Positions 1 to 7,387 are shown, counted from the first letter of the stretch. The stretch: DNA of 8,599 nt from Pseudomonadota bacterium (GCA_023450535.1 JAEXGX010000409.1:1-8599), one strand, 5' to 3'. Numbers and translations are program-made. The notes: a model not told the origin generated them from the sequence alone.

Positions 1-118
1 CTGCGGGCGAATAGACGGAAAGAGCAATTTTCAGGCCAATGAAAGTACTGCTCCATACCAGCATGGAGAGCATCAGGGCGAAGTGGGGGAGAAGAGGGGA
101 GCGGGTGGAAAGGGGCAT
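1..118 (-). CDS. DMT/EamA-family transporter, N-terminal fragment (runs off the left edge)
   Basis: Only the first 39 codons lie in the window; the gene continues beyond position 1. The ATG at 118-116 gives MPLSTRSPLL, then a hydrophobic helix with V-W-S-S-T-F-I-G-L-K-I-A and then S-P-A. The small-residue W-[GS]-S-[NT]-F pattern in TM1, followed by K and a Pro-Ala turn, is the usual opening of EamA (10-TM drug/metabolite exporter) proteins of the inner membrane. The substrate cannot be told from this fragment. A TAG closes the frame 14 codons upstream, so the start is well bounded; the Shine-Dalgarno is weak (GGA about 9 nt before ATG). The gene is divergent from the potassium channel gene. 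Family call is from the pattern only; a different multi-helix transporter is possible. Confidence 0.6.
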   Translation of the reverse strand, partial: MPLSTRSPLLPHFALMLSMLVWSSTFIGLKIALSVYSPA

Positions 119-154
119 GATGAATCCGGCGGGCTGTCGATGGAGTAATTTCTC

Positions 155-183
155 ATTCTAGTCTTACGCTCCATGACCCGCAA
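155..183 (-). promoter_or_regulatory. Candidate sigma-70 promoter for the leftward transporter gene
   Basis: Read on the minus strand: TTGCGG (-35, positions 183-178), a 17-bp spacer, then TAGAAT (-10, positions 160-155; 5 of 6 to consensus). Transcription would start near 148, leaving a leader of about 30 nt before the ATG at 118. The -35 matches only in TTG, so this is a prediction from spacing and the good -10. Confidence 0.35.
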
Positions 184-248
184 GAGGCATTTGTTTCCCG
201 TGCAGCCCTTTGCTGCTCTCCCATGCCCTCTGATTGCCGGGGGTGGGC

Positions 249-277
249 TTGCCTCCGGCGGCGTGTAAGGCCATACT
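249..277 (+). promoter_or_regulatory. Weak candidate promoter for the channel-carbamoylase unit
   Basis: TTGCCT (249-254), 17-bp spacer, CATACT (272-277); each box matches 4 of 6 consensus bases. A start near 284 would precede both possible start codons of the channel gene (336 and 429). The rest of the 310-bp divergent gap (119-428) shows no gene or clear operator. Confidence 0.25.
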
Positions 278-428
278 GGACTTTCGCCGGACGGAGCGTT
301 TTTCGCGTTTTTCCGTTCGGGGAGTTTTTCTGAAAATGACCCGTTGGCGGCGCAAAGCCCGCGCATGTGCTGGGCACCTTTTTACGGCACCCTGCCTTGT
401 CGCTATATCGTCTGTAACCCGACACGCC

Positions 429-2294
429 ATGAAATATCTTTCCAGCCAGCTTTCCATCTTCCTGCGGGAACGGGGCGTCAAGCGCAACCTCGGGATGTTT
501 TTCCGCTTTCTGTTTGTCATCGTCCTTATGGTGACGCTGTACAGCATTCTTTTCCACTACATTATGCAATATGAGGGTCGCGTCTATTCCTGGATTACCG
601 GCCTGTATTGGACGCTGACGGTTATGACCACGCTGGGCTTCGGGGACATCACCTTCACGTCTGACCTGGGTAAGCTGTTTTCCGTGGTGGTGCTTATGAC
701 GGGCGTGCTGTGCCTGCTGGTCATGCTGCCCTTTGCTTTCATTCAGTATGTCTACGCGCCCTGGCTTGAAGCACAGAAAAAGCGCACGGTGCCGCGTAGT
801 GCTCCCGCCGGATTGAAAGGGCATATCATCGTAGTGGGCGTGTCGCCGGTGGCGCTGGATCTGATCAATGAACTCACCCGTTACGGTTTCTATTGCGTAT
901 TGCTCACCGGGGATGCTCCGGGCGCGCTGGATTTGCTGGATCAGGGGTATCATGTTGTTGTCGGCGATTACGACGACGGTGCGGTGTACCAGCGCCTCAA
1001 TGTGGGCGAGGCCGCCATGCTCACGGCCATGGATAATGATGTGCGCAATACCAACATCATCTTTTCCGCTCGGGAAGTGAACGCGGCGGTGCCCATCGTG
1101 GCCAGGGCGGAAAAGACGGAATCCATCGACATCTTGTACTTTGCCGGGGCCACGCGGGTGTTCCAGTTCCGCACACTGCTCGGGGAGGCTTTGGCGCGGC
1201 GTGTACACATCGATCGTTCCCGGTGCAGTGTGTTGACCGAATTCGGCCCGCTGCTGCTGGCCGAGGCTCCGGCCAAGGGAACGTCTCTGGCTGGAGGAAC
1301 GGTCCGCGACAGCAGATTGCGGCAAACGACGGGGATTAATATCGTTGGGCTGTGGGAGCGGGGGCGTTTTCTCCTTCCGCAGGCGGACACCGTGATTTCG
1401 GAGGACACCGTTCTGGTCATGGCGGGTACGGCTTCCCAGCTTTCCAACTTTGATGCGCGCATGCGCCGTGAGGCCGGAAATGATGCGGAAGCCGCTCCGG
1501 CCGGGCCGGTGTTGGTGCTTGGCGGGGGCAGAGTGGGGCTTGCCGCCGCGCGGAGCCTGCGCAGCCGCGGGCTGGACGTGGTCATCGTGGACCGGAGGGA
1601 AGTTTCCGCCGGGGAAGGGATACGCGTCGTCAAAGGCGATGCCGCCGATCTCGCCATTCTGGAGGATGCGGGCATCCGCTCCGCGCCTTCCGTGATCATT
1701 ACCACTCACGATGATGACATCAATATTTATCTGACCATCTATTGCCGCCGTCTGCGCCCGGACATGCAGATTATCAGCCGGGCCACACTGGCCCGCAACG
1801 TGGGCATTCTGCATTCCGCCGGGGCGGATCTGGTGCTTTCTCTGGTATCCATGATGAGCGGCGGCATTATCAATATGCTTTCGCCCGGCCGGGTGTTCAT
1901 GCTCAGCGAAGGACTGAACCTGTTCCGGGTGGGGGTGGGGCAGAAGCTGACCGGCAAGAGCCTTGCTTCCAGCGATATCCGCCGTGATACGGGGTGCAGC
2001 GTTGTGGCGGTGCGCGGGCGTGAGGGGCAGATGTTGATTAACCCCGATCCTCTGCGGGAATTTCAGGCCGGGGATGAATTGTACCTGATCGGTGATTCAG
2101 GGGCGGAAAGCGCGTTCTACGAGCGTTACGGCTATGAGGGATGTACGGATCGGCAAGTGTGCGAGCCGTGGAGCATCACGCGCGCGCTGGCTGACGGGGG
2201 CGCGGACTGGGCGGCGCGTGAGTTTTCCGGAATGGCGCAATCAGCTCCTGCGGAACGCGAAAGCATAACGATGAAAACAGGAAAACATGGATGA
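429..2294 (+). CDS. Two-TM potassium channel with two RCK (TrkA-N/TrkA-C) modules
   Basis: Probable inner-membrane K+ channel gated by cytoplasmic RCK domains (621 aa). TM1 is about residues 24-45, the pore helix and selectivity filter T-L-G-F-G-D are 68-73 (a variant of TVGYGD), and TM2 is about 83-110. RCK1 follows at about 131-258 with a TrkA-C-like segment to about 337; RCK2 is at about 359-485, with a second TrkA-C at about 495-568 and a 50-residue tail. RCK2 has the nucleotide-binding loop GGGRVG (365-370) and the acidic end of strand 2 (D388). RCK1 has G-V-S-P-V-A instead and no acidic residue there, so it is probably structural. I chose the ATG at 429 because the protein then begins just before TM1, as I recall for Desulfovibrio relatives, but it has no visible Shine-Dalgarno. 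An ATG at 336 has GGGGAG 11 nt upstream and would add 31 residues. The stop overlaps the next start (ATGA), so the two are translationally coupled. Confidence 0.85.
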   Translation: MKYLSSQLSIFLRERGVKRNLGMFFRFLFVIVLMVTLYSILFHYIMQYEGRVYSWITGLYWTLTVMTTLGFGDITFTSDLGKLFSVVVLMTGVLCLLVMLPFAFIQYVYAPWLEAQKKRTVPRSAPAGLKGHIIVVGVSPVALDLINELTRYGFYCVLLTGDAPGALDLLDQGYHVVVGDYDDGAVYQRLNVGEAAMLTAMDNDVRNTNIIFSAREVNAAVPIVARAEKTESIDILYFAGATRVFQFRTLLGEALARRVHIDRSRCSVLTEFGPLLLAEAPAKGTSLAGGTVRDSRLRQTTGINIVGLWERGRFLLPQADTVISEDTVLVMAGTASQLSNFDARMRREAGNDAEAAPAGPVLVLGGGRVGLAAARSLRSRGLDVVIVDRREVSAGEGIRVVKGDAADLAILEDAGIRSAPSVIITTHDDDINIYLTIYCRRLRPDMQIISRATLARNVGILHSAGADLVLSLVSMMSGGIINMLSPGRVFMLSEGLNLFRVGVGQKLTGKSLASSDIRRDTGCSVVAVRGREGQMLINPDPLREFQAGDELYLIGDSGAESAFYERYGYEGCTDRQVCEPWSITRALADGGADWAAREFSGMAQSAPAERESITMKTGKHG

Positions 2295-3613
2295 ACAACG
2301 GTGAACTGTGCGCACTGCGCGCCTGGATGGAAGGCGAAGGCCTGCGTGCGCTGGCGGCGCGGATATTTGAGCTTGGTGAAATCGGCATGCCCGATAAGGA
2401 TGATGTGGAAGGTGCGGATAATGCAAGCGGCGCAAACGCTGTGCCAGGGCCGCGCGGGCGTACGCGGCTGGCGCTGGATGATGCGGACAGGCAGGCGCGG
2501 GATCTTCTCGCAGCCTGGATGCGGAAACTGGATTTGGAAGTCCGGGTGGACGCCATAGGCAATATTTTTGGCGTTTTGCCTGCCGCGCCCGGCGGAGAAG
2601 AGCTGGCCCCGCTCATGCTGGGTTCGCATATCGACACCGTGGGGAATGCCGGGCCGCTGGACGGCGTCTACGGCGTGCTGGCCGGGCTGACCGTGCTGCA
2701 CGCCTTTCGCGCGGCGGGTGTTCTGCCGCCCCGCCCCTTGATCGCGGCGGCCTTCACCAATGAGGAAGGCGTGCGCTATCAGCCGGACATGATGGGCTCG
2801 CTCGTCTATGCGGGCGGCTATCCGCTGGAAAAAGCGCTGGATACGCGGGGCATAGACGGAAGCCGCCTTGGCGACGAACTGGAACGTATCGGCTACGCCG
2901 GAACGTTTCCTCCCGGTCATGTCACGCCGTTTGCGTATCTGGAGCTTCATGTGGAGCAGGGGCCCACACTGGATCATGACAAGGTGCAGATCGGCGCGGT
3001 CACGGGCGTGCAGGGTATTTCCTGGCGGGAAGTCACGGTGGAGGGCGCGGCCAACCATGCGGGCACCACACCCACAGCGCTGCGGCACGACGCGGGGCTG
3101 GCCGCAGCACGGGCCAACCTGTTTCTGCGTGAACTCGCCGCGCGTAGCGGGGCGCTGGCCACAGTGGGAAGCGTGCACTTTGAGCCGGGCCTGATCAACG
3201 TGATTCCTTCAAAAGCCGTTTTTACCGTAGATGTGCGTGATCCCGACGCGGACAGACTGGCCGCCGTGAATGCCGAATTCGCAGCATATCTGCTCCGCCT
3301 GGAACGGGAAGAAGATGTACGCATCTCCATGCGGACACTGGTGGATTTTGCGCCCGTGACCTTTGCTCCCGGCGTGATTGACAGGGTAGAGGCGGCGGCG
3401 GAACGGCTGGGCTTCTCCCGGAGGCGCATGGTGTCCGGCGCAGGGCACGACGCCCAGATGATGGCCCGCATCTGTCCCACGGGGATGATCTTTGTGCCCA
3501 GCCGGGCGGGACTGAGCCATTGTCCGCAGGAATTCACCGGGCCGGAAGACCTGAAGCGCGGCGTTCAGGTACTGCTGGAAACGGTTTTGGATCTGCTGGC
3601 GGCTGAGGCGTGA
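2291..3613 (+). CDS. Zn-dependent M20-family amidohydrolase (N-carbamoyl-amino acid hydrolase / allantoate amidohydrolase type)
   Basis: Cytoplasmic binuclear metal hydrolase (440 aa) of the hydantoinase/carbamoylase (AllC/HyuC/beta-ureidopropionase) family, which removes a carbamoyl or ureido group as CO2 plus ammonia. All family motifs are visible: GSHIDTV (111-117, ligand H113), DGVYG (124-128, bridging D124), NEEG (157-160, catalytic E158 and ligand E159), LHVEQGP (219-225, ligand H220), NHAGTTP (255-261), GAGHDAQ (383-389) and LSHCPQE (408-414, ligand H410). Substrate cannot be decided: AllC, L-carbamoylase and ureidopropionase share these motifs. AGGA lies 8 nt before the ATG, and the start overlaps the channel stop by 4 bp. 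Compared with relatives as I remember them, there is an extra hydrophilic stretch at about 34-57 before the R-L-A-L segment. No hydantoinase or purine-catabolism gene is adjacent, so the pathway is unclear. Confidence 0.9.
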   Translation: MNNGELCALRAWMEGEGLRALAARIFELGEIGMPDKDDVEGADNASGANAVPGPRGRTRLALDDADRQARDLLAAWMRKLDLEVRVDAIGNIFGVLPAAPGGEELAPLMLGSHIDTVGNAGPLDGVYGVLAGLTVLHAFRAAGVLPPRPLIAAAFTNEEGVRYQPDMMGSLVYAGGYPLEKALDTRGIDGSRLGDELERIGYAGTFPPGHVTPFAYLELHVEQGPTLDHDKVQIGAVTGVQGISWREVTVEGAANHAGTTPTALRHDAGLAAARANLFLRELAARSGALATVGSVHFEPGLINVIPSKAVFTVDVRDPDADRLAAVNAEFAAYLLRLEREEDVRISMRTLVDFAPVTFAPGVIDRVEAAAERLGFSRRRMVSGAGHDAQMMARICPTGMIFVPSRAGLSHCPQEFTGPEDLKRGVQVLLETVLDLLAAEA

Positions 3614-3659
3614 AACCTGTGGGCGAGAACATAGCGTCCCGGTATGTACAGTCTCTGGT

Positions 3660-3727
3660 GGTGAACTGCCCTGCAGCTCTGGAAGGCGTGTGACAGGAGG
3701 CCTTCCAGAGCTGCAGGGCAGTTCACC
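3660..3727. terminator. 28-bp perfect inverted repeat between convergent genes, likely bidirectional terminator
   Basis: Arms 3660-3687 and 3700-3727 are perfectly complementary over 28 bp, with a 12-nt loop (3688-3699). The arms begin GGTGAACTGCCC and include the palindrome CTGCAG. The element fills the 123-bp gap between the carbamoylase stop (3613) and the transporter stop (3737), which fits a terminator serving both strands. No T-tract directly follows on either side; on the + strand a run of six T comes 14 nt later, inside the transporter's last codons. The length and perfection exceed an ordinary intrinsic terminator. Confidence 0.6.
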
Positions 3728-3736
3728 GTTACGGCG

Positions 3737-5338
3737 TCAGATTTTTTCAGGTTCTTCTTCAGGTTCACCTGGTTCACAATCATGCGGCACATAATTGCAG
3801 AGCAGATAGGTACCGTCTTTCCTGAGGATTTTCATCCAGGCGATGGTCAGCAGAAGCGTGGGCAGCACGGTAGCTGCGCCGGCAAAATTGCCAAACTGCT
3901 TGGCCACATTGAGACCGCCGATGGACAGCAGCCCCAGGGCCAGCAGCGCCAACAGCAGCGCCCAGAGAGCACGGTGCCAGCGGGCCGGGTCGTCATGGAT
4001 GGTCATGCGGGTGGTGGCCACGGAAGCGATGACATAGCACCCGGAATCCACGGAGGTGGCCAGGAAAATGGTGGAGAAGGCGCAGTATACCAGCATGACG
4101 GCCTTGCCGAAGGGCAGGGTGTCGAGTACGGCCATCATGGCGGCGGGGCCGCCGGATTCCTTGAGGATGGATACCGCGTCGAGAATGCCGTGGTATTGGA
4201 TATACAGGGTGTAAGAGCCGAACACGCCGTGGATGAGAAAGCCGCCGGCGCAAGTGCCGAACATCCCCCAGCCAATGACTTCACGCACTGTGCGGCCACG
4301 GGAGATACGGGCGATGAACAGCCCCATGAAGGGGCCATAGCTGGCCCAGAACAGGGCATAAAAGATGGTCCAGTCGCGGGGGAAGCTGCTGTCGCTGAAG
4401 GGCGTGGTCCAGAAGGTCATGTTCCAGAAGTTGCCCAAAAGTTTGCCGAAGGCATTGGTGAAGATGTCGAACAGCGCTGCTGTGGGGCCGCATACGGCGC
4501 CGTAGGCTACAAGAACCATGGCAACGATGACGTTGACGTTGGACAGAACCTTGATTCCCTTGTCAAGGCCGGACCATACGGACCAGGCGGCGAGGCCGGC
4601 GCTCACGAGAAGGATGCAGATCTGGACGGAAAAAGAAGGAGTAATGCCGAAGATCCGGCTCAGGGCCGCTTCCACAGTGGGCAGAGAGATGCACATGGTT
4701 ACTGCGGTGCAGAAGATCAGACCGATGATGAAACCGATATCGCAAATGCGGCCGATCAATCCGTTTGTCTGCCTGCCGAGTACGATCTCCGCTGCGGCGG
4801 AAACGCGCAGTACGGGTTTGCGGCGAATATGGAACAGATAGGCGATGGGCAAGGCCGCGATGAAATAAGAACACCATGCGTTGGGGCCCCAGTGCAGCAG
4901 AAGATACGCCAGCGACCAGTCGAAGGCTTCCGTGCTCATGGACGCGGCATACTGGGGAGGGATGAGAATATCCCACATGGGTTCAACAATGGACCAGAAC
5001 ATGCAAGCGCCAGCCACGCCGGAACAGAAGATCATGGCGATCCAGGACCCCAGGGAATACTGGGGGGGATCGTCCGGTTCGCCAAACTTGATGTCGCCCC
5101 AGCGGCTACAGGCGAAGTATATGCAGAGGGCGATGAGGCCCACGGTGATCCACAGGTAGAGCGCGCCGAATTTAAGCGCGAAAGGCTGGTAAATGGCATT
5201 GATGATCTCTTCCGAAGCCTTGGGATAGATGAGCATGGGCAGAGAGATCACCAAAAGGCTGATTATGGTTGGCCAGAATATGCCTTTTTCTGGTCGAAGG
5301 TCAGTTTCCTGGTTTGGGGTGTTGGCAGGTGCGGACAT
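3737..5338 (-). CDS. BCCT-family transporter (betaine/choline/carnitine type)
   Basis: Inner-membrane symporter or exchanger (533 aa, normal family length, 12 expected TM helices). Family signatures: S-G-L-D-K-G-I-K-V-L-S-N-V-N (256-269) and the block from D-W-T-I-F-Y (322) through F-I-A-R-I-S-R-G-R-T (341-350) to R-E (352-353). T-S-V-D-S (428-432) matches the region holding a Na+ site in BetP. By alignment to BetP's cage, W150, W155, Y158 and W331 keep the aromatic residues that hold a trimethylammonium head, while F330 and Y334 replace two Trp. The glycine stretch of TM3 (GMGIG in BetP) reads G-V-A-G-A (107-111), so coupling may differ. The C-terminus is a short acidic tail rich in E and P, unlike BetP's long osmosensing tail; a substrate-uptake role is likelier than osmoprotection. 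AAGGAG 6 nt before ATG fixes the start. It lies downstream of, and on the same strand as, the sulfatase-like gene. Confidence 0.92.
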   Translation of the reverse strand: MSAPANTPNQETDLRPEKGIFWPTIISLLVISLPMLIYPKASEEIINAIYQPFALKFGALYLWITVGLIALCIYFACSRWGDIKFGEPDDPPQYSLGSWIAMIFCSGVAGACMFWSIVEPMWDILIPPQYAASMSTEAFDWSLAYLLLHWGPNAWCSYFIAALPIAYLFHIRRKPVLRVSAAAEIVLGRQTNGLIGRICDIGFIIGLIFCTAVTMCISLPTVEAALSRIFGITPSFSVQICILLVSAGLAAWSVWSGLDKGIKVLSNVNVIVAMVLVAYGAVCGPTAALFDIFTNAFGKLLGNFWNMTFWTTPFSDSSFPRDWTIFYALFWASYGPFMGLFIARISRGRTVREVIGWGMFGTCAGGFLIHGVFGSYTLYIQYHGILDAVSILKESGGPAAMMAVLDTLPFGKAVMLVYCAFSTIFLATSVDSGCYVIASVATTRMTIHDDPARWHRALWALLLALLALGLLSIGGLNVAKQFGNFAGAATVLPTLLLTIAWMKILRKDGTYLLCNYVPHDCEPGEPEEEPEKI

Positions 5339-5384
5339 ACGATGCTCCTTGATAGGGCGATAAGGTTTTTATTTCACAAGGCCA

Positions 5385-5504
5385 GAGCACTCTGCTATTG
5401 AAAATATCTGCCAGCCAGACCCGATGTTCTGACTCGCAGGTTTCATGCCTGAAGCCGGAGGATGACGCCGCAAGTGAATTGCGGCTATCCAGAATGGTGG
5501 GGAC
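5385..5504. repeat. Dispersed intergenic repeat, copy A (upstream of the transporter gene)
   Basis: Diverged copy of the element at 8049-8180. Shared blocks in the same order and orientation: GAGCA near the left end (5385-5389), TTGAAA, CGATGTTCTG (5422-5431), CGCAGGTTTCA (5435-5445), a 22-bp identical block (5466-5487) holding the hairpin GCCGCAA-GTGAA-TTGCGGC (5467-5485), and GAATGGTGGGG. It ends about 45 bp before the transporter start codon. The homology may continue to about 5540 (GGCGTG...CGCCTTG). The remainder of the 468-bp gap (5339-5806) contains no convincing gene. Confidence 0.7.
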
Positions 5505-5638
5505 GTCGCGGCGCCATTGGCCGTTGGCGTGAAACGCCTTGGGGAGAAGGGACGCGAACCGGCATGGGAAAAGCGGAAAAATCTGTAGCCGGTTCGCGCC
5601 GGGCAGGTTGATCAAAAATTCCTTTATGGTTTGAAACC

Positions 5639-5721
5639 TCCCCCTTCAGGGGGAAAAGCGGACTTGACAAAAGGTCAAAGCCGATGAAACCCGTTTTCGT
5701 AATCCCTCCCTTCAGGGAGGG
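5639..5721. repeat. Pair of short C/G hairpins with identical TTCA loops
   Basis: TCCCCC-TTCA-GGGGGA (5639-5654) and CCCTCCC-TTCA-GGGAGGG (5704-5721), both perfect, lie downstream of the sulfatase-like gene. On that gene's transcript each has a UGAA loop closed by C-G. They could protect or end the mRNA, but no U-tract follows. Immediately before the first one is the palindrome GGTTTGAAACC (5628-5638). Between the two hairpins sits TTGAC-AAAAG-GTCAA (5664-5678). Confidence 0.5.
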
Positions 5722-5806
5722 GCAATCCGCACGACCCCTATCCGTCGGCTGCGGAGTCAGTCGGCGAGATGGGGGCGACTGTGGATTGAAACATGGATAT
5801 GGAAGT

Positions 5807-7387
5807 CTAGGAGTCTTTCAGACTGTCCATGAAGTCTGTCAGTTCCAGAAGCAGCTTTCTGGCGACATCGGGGTGTTGATCAAGGATATTGTTCAGCTGG
5901 AAGGGGTCGTTTCTGCGGTCGTACAGTTCGTCCTTTTCAGGCACTTCCGCAGTACTGTTGGGCGCGCAGGTCCATTGGTCGGCACCGTCCAGAGCCATGA
6001 TGGGATGTTCACGATCCGAGTCGGCATCTGCGGTGGCGTTGGCGTCGGCAAAGCCTTCGACCCACTCATCCATATAGCCCTTGCCGCCGACTTCCTTCAG
6101 GTAGGCAGTGTCTACGCTTTCGCTGTAGAAGCTCGCCCCCATGCTTTCGTTATCCTTGTTTTCAGGCTGCAACCAATGGATGTAGCTCCAGTCGTCATTG
6201 AAAAGAGCCCAGCCGTAGCCGTGATAACCGGCAATGGCGAAATCGCGAACCTTGTCCACTTCACCGCGAACAAGCGGCAAAAGGGATTTACCCTGCATCT
6301 TGGGGTGTACGCCGATGCCCAGCCAGTCGCATACGGTGGGAGCCACGTCGCAACTCTGCACAAAGGCTTTGATACGCTGGCCGGGTTTAACGCCGGGGGC
6401 GCGCAGCAGCATGGGGGTATGAGCCAGTTCCTCATAGGGCCAGGGGCGTACTTTGGCCATGACGCCATGGCCGTCCGCGCCGTTGCCGAGAGGTTCGCCG
6501 TGGTCGGATACCATCATGAACAGGGTATTCTCTTCCAGGCCGAGACTGCGTACCGCATCGAGCAGACGGCCGAGGCATTCATCGCACAGCGTGATGCTTT
6601 CGGCATAGAGCATGCGGACATGGTGGAGCTGTGCTTCCGTAAAGATGCCTTCCACCATGCCGGAGAAGGGATACGGCTCGGGTTTGCCCTGATAGTCGGG
6701 GTCGTAGGGGCAGGGGCGTTTTTCGGTAACAGAGGGCGGATACCAGGGTTCATGCGGATCGAAGGAGTCCACCCACAGGAAAAATTGCTTGGAGCGATCC
6801 ACCTGTTCCAGGTACTCAATGGCTTTGTCCACGGTGTTCCAGACAATATGATCGGTCTTGTCCTGCCAGTGCTGGCGTTGCCGCAGGAAGGTGGTCAGTT
6901 CGGTGATAACGCCCTTGTACGCGGCCTCTCCCATTTTTTTTTCATAGGCCTTGCCGGATTCCTCGTCGTAAAAGTCCTTGGGATCAAGGTGGAGAAGCTC
7001 TTCATGGTCATAGAAGTAATCCCCCTCATGACCGTGCGTGAACCATACCTTGTCAAAGCCGCGGGTATAGCCAAACTTGGGCAGGCGGAAATTCGGGCAG
7101 TCGAAAATGAGAGCTGCATCGATGGGGCGGCCCCAACACAGGTCTGCGATGGTGGTGTCCTCGTTGGAAAGCGCAACCCAACCGGCCACCGGCAGGGTAT
7201 AGCGGCCGGTAAGCATGGCACGGCGGCACGGGACGGTGGGCAGGCCTTCAGTATAGCAGTTTTCAAACAAAACGCCTTCACGGGCCAGACGATCCATGTT
7301 GGGTGTCTTGATCCAGTCGTTGCCGTAACAGCCCACATAGTTGAACTGAAGGCTGTCGAACATCATGACAATGGCATTTTTGGGCAT
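5807..7387 (-). CDS. Sulfatase-family hydrolase (alkaline phosphatase superfamily) with Thr at the nucleophile position
   Basis: 526 aa, no signal peptide, so cytoplasmic. Sulfatase (COG3119-like) fold features in order: strand and metal ligand I-V-M-M-F-D (D11), G-C-Y-G-N (19-23), T-P-N-M-D-R-L-A (28-35), nucleophile loop L-P-T-V-P-C-R-R-A-M-L-T-G-R (49-62), D-P-H-E-P-W (210-215), S-D-H-G-E (294-298, ligands D295 and H296), Y-E-E-L-A-H-T-P (318-325) and L-Y-D (488-490). Aligned on L-T-G-R, the formylglycine Cys/Ser of C-x-P-x-R is Thr51. C54 does not fit the modification motif. Thr is the nucleophile in phospho-transferring superfamily members, so a phosphodiesterase or phosphomonoesterase is as likely as a sulfatase; substrate unknown. 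ATG at 7387 is set by AGAAGGA 6 nt upstream, although the open frame continues to 7501. It is driven by the sigma-54 promoter at 7464-7480; the BCCT gene follows downstream. Confidence 0.88.
   Translation of the reverse strand: MPKNAIVMMFDSLQFNYVGCYGNDWIKTPNMDRLAREGVLFENCYTEGLPTVPCRRAMLTGRYTLPVAGWVALSNEDTTIADLCWGRPIDAALIFDCPNFRLPKFGYTRGFDKVWFTHGHEGDYFYDHEELLHLDPKDFYDEESGKAYEKKMGEAAYKGVITELTTFLRQRQHWQDKTDHIVWNTVDKAIEYLEQVDRSKQFFLWVDSFDPHEPWYPPSVTEKRPCPYDPDYQGKPEPYPFSGMVEGIFTEAQLHHVRMLYAESITLCDECLGRLLDAVRSLGLEENTLFMMVSDHGEPLGNGADGHGVMAKVRPWPYEELAHTPMLLRAPGVKPGQRIKAFVQSCDVAPTVCDWLGIGVHPKMQGKSLLPLVRGEVDKVRDFAIAGYHGYGWALFNDDWSYIHWLQPENKDNESMGASFYSESVDTAYLKEVGGKGYMDEWVEGFADANATADADSDREHPIMALDGADQWTCAPNSTAEVPEKDELYDRRNDPFQLNNILDQHPDVARKLLLELTDFMDSLKDS

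Noticed and set aside
24..33. GAGCAATTTT near the left edge as a further copy of the repeat end
   Set aside because: It lies inside the coding sequence of the DMT-type transporter and no other repeat block accompanies it.
153..1814. Open minus-strand frame of 553 codons antisense to the channel gene
   Set aside because: It lies opposite a gene with clear TM, filter and RCK motifs. Its translation is rich in H, R, Q and G with no domain pattern, as expected from GC-rich third positions.
2132..3178. Open minus-strand frame of 348 codons across the channel/amidohydrolase junction
   Set aside because: It crosses two well-supported genes and encodes an H/R/Q-rich shadow sequence without motifs.
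3782..5401. Open plus-strand frame of 539 codons antisense to the BCCT gene
   Set aside because: The translation is low-complexity (G, A, H, E, D) and soluble-looking; the minus strand holds all BCCT signatures and a strong Shine-Dalgarno.
5301..5670. Short open frames in the gap between the transporter and sulfatase-like genes
   Set aside because: They overlap the dispersed repeat, lack Shine-Dalgarno sequences and show no protein-like pattern.
7226..7228. Cys54 of the sulfatase-like protein as the formylglycine residue
   Set aside because: The modification motif needs Pro or Ala at +2 and Arg at +4. C54 is followed by R-R-A-M, so it does not fit; the loop aligns with Thr51 at the nucleophile position.
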